Part shown: piece by piece, positions 51,436 through 51,541 of the stretch | Layout: each line of letters begins with the position of its first letter | How positions within the stretch are numbered: position 1 is the first letter of the stretch | DNA from: Saprospiraceae bacterium | GTDB lineage: Bacteria > Bacteroidota > Bacteroidia > Chitinophagales > Saprospiraceae | Assembly (NCBI GenBank): GCA_022841505.1 | Contig: JALHRK010000004.1 | Location: 1-51,541, forward strand | Direction of reading: 5' to 3' | Length of the DNA stretch: 51,541 nt | Translations under genes and position numbers: made by a program | Notes under the pieces: model-generated | What the model saw: only the letters and a program-made list of their open reading frames with translations | The model's database searches: none | Told to the model about the DNA's origin: nothing

Positions 51436-51482
51436 AAATTTGAGGATCCGAGGATTTGAAGATTTGAAGATTTGAGGATGTG
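51405..51482. repeat. GAAGATTTGA repeat at the 3' end of the ECF sigma gene
   Basis: Units such as GAGGATTTGAAAATTTGAGG and GAAGATTTGAAGATTTGAGG run through and past the sigma gene stop, giving its last residues ENLRI and the TGA. Same family as 2617-2714 and 25399-25510, same sense orientation. Confidence 0.8.
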
Positions 51483-51487
51483 AGAAC

Positions 51488-51541
51488 AGAACGAACAACG
51501 CTCAACAGACAACGAACAACTTCGTTTCGACTCCGGTCAAC
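51488..51541. repeat. AACGAACAACGCTCAAC repeat at the window end
   Basis: GAACGAACAACGCTCAACAG and GACAACGAACAACTTCG resemble the repeats at 13658 and 16837, then TTTCGACTCCGGTCAAC. It continues past the window edge. Confidence 0.7.

Overview
The window looks like a chromosomal segment of a Bacteroidota bacterium, most likely of the Saprospiria (Lewinella/Haliscomenobacter-like) group. The evidence is Bacteroidota-type promoters (TTTG, 18-21 bp, TAnnTTTG), type IX secretion (T9SS) cargo with type A and type B C-terminal domains, a PorP/SprF protein, a DUF5777 barrel, many lipoproteins with Asp/Glu-rich starts, and the gene order miaB - sigma-54 activator - lptE. The genus is inferred; no marker gene here fixes it. 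No phage, IS transposase, integrase, rRNA or CRISPR array was found.

1-9.7 kb is mostly housekeeping: xseA and a small lipoprotein, tRNA-His with its own promoter and terminator, lptE, a sigma-54 activator lacking a receiver domain, miaB, a 2H phosphoesterase with a lipoprotein pullulanase, and accD. 9.7-11.9 kb holds a secreted M28 peptidase overlapping a CCG-domain Fe-S protein. 11.9-15.5 kb (minus strand) is an envelope redox-type group: two cytochrome c-like lipoproteins, an OB-fold protein, a YceI-like protein and a DUF5777 outer-membrane barrel. An S24/LexA-like regulator with a small overlapping gene diverges from it. 16.8-19.8 kb carries a PfkB kinase, purM and nth. 20-27.6 kb holds two envelope proteins, a propeller-type sensor kinase with its NarL-type regulator, and a MacB-type permease.

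28.2-49.4 kb is dominated by secretion and adhesion: PorP/SprF followed by a 1946-residue type B T9SS protein with cohesin-like and Ig/PKD repeats, a 1161-residue SprB-repeat protein, a 944-residue type A protein and a 1614-residue Cys-rich-repeat protein. Dodecin, a CBS-pair protein and a helical-repeat protein sit between them. The window ends with a cysteine synthase and an ECF sigma factor.

The most unusual content is between the genes. There are three copies of a ~125-135 bp inverted repeat with conserved outer arms and loop but a different, still self-complementary inner stem in each. Other elements are a 60 bp palindrome with perfect 28 bp arms that includes a stop codon, an array of five 38 bp hairpin units, a predicted three-way-junction element, short-unit repeats placed in the same orientation at gene 3' ends and sometimes supplying the stop codon, and a possible terminator-ended small RNA. 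These repeats are the best candidates for something undescribed.
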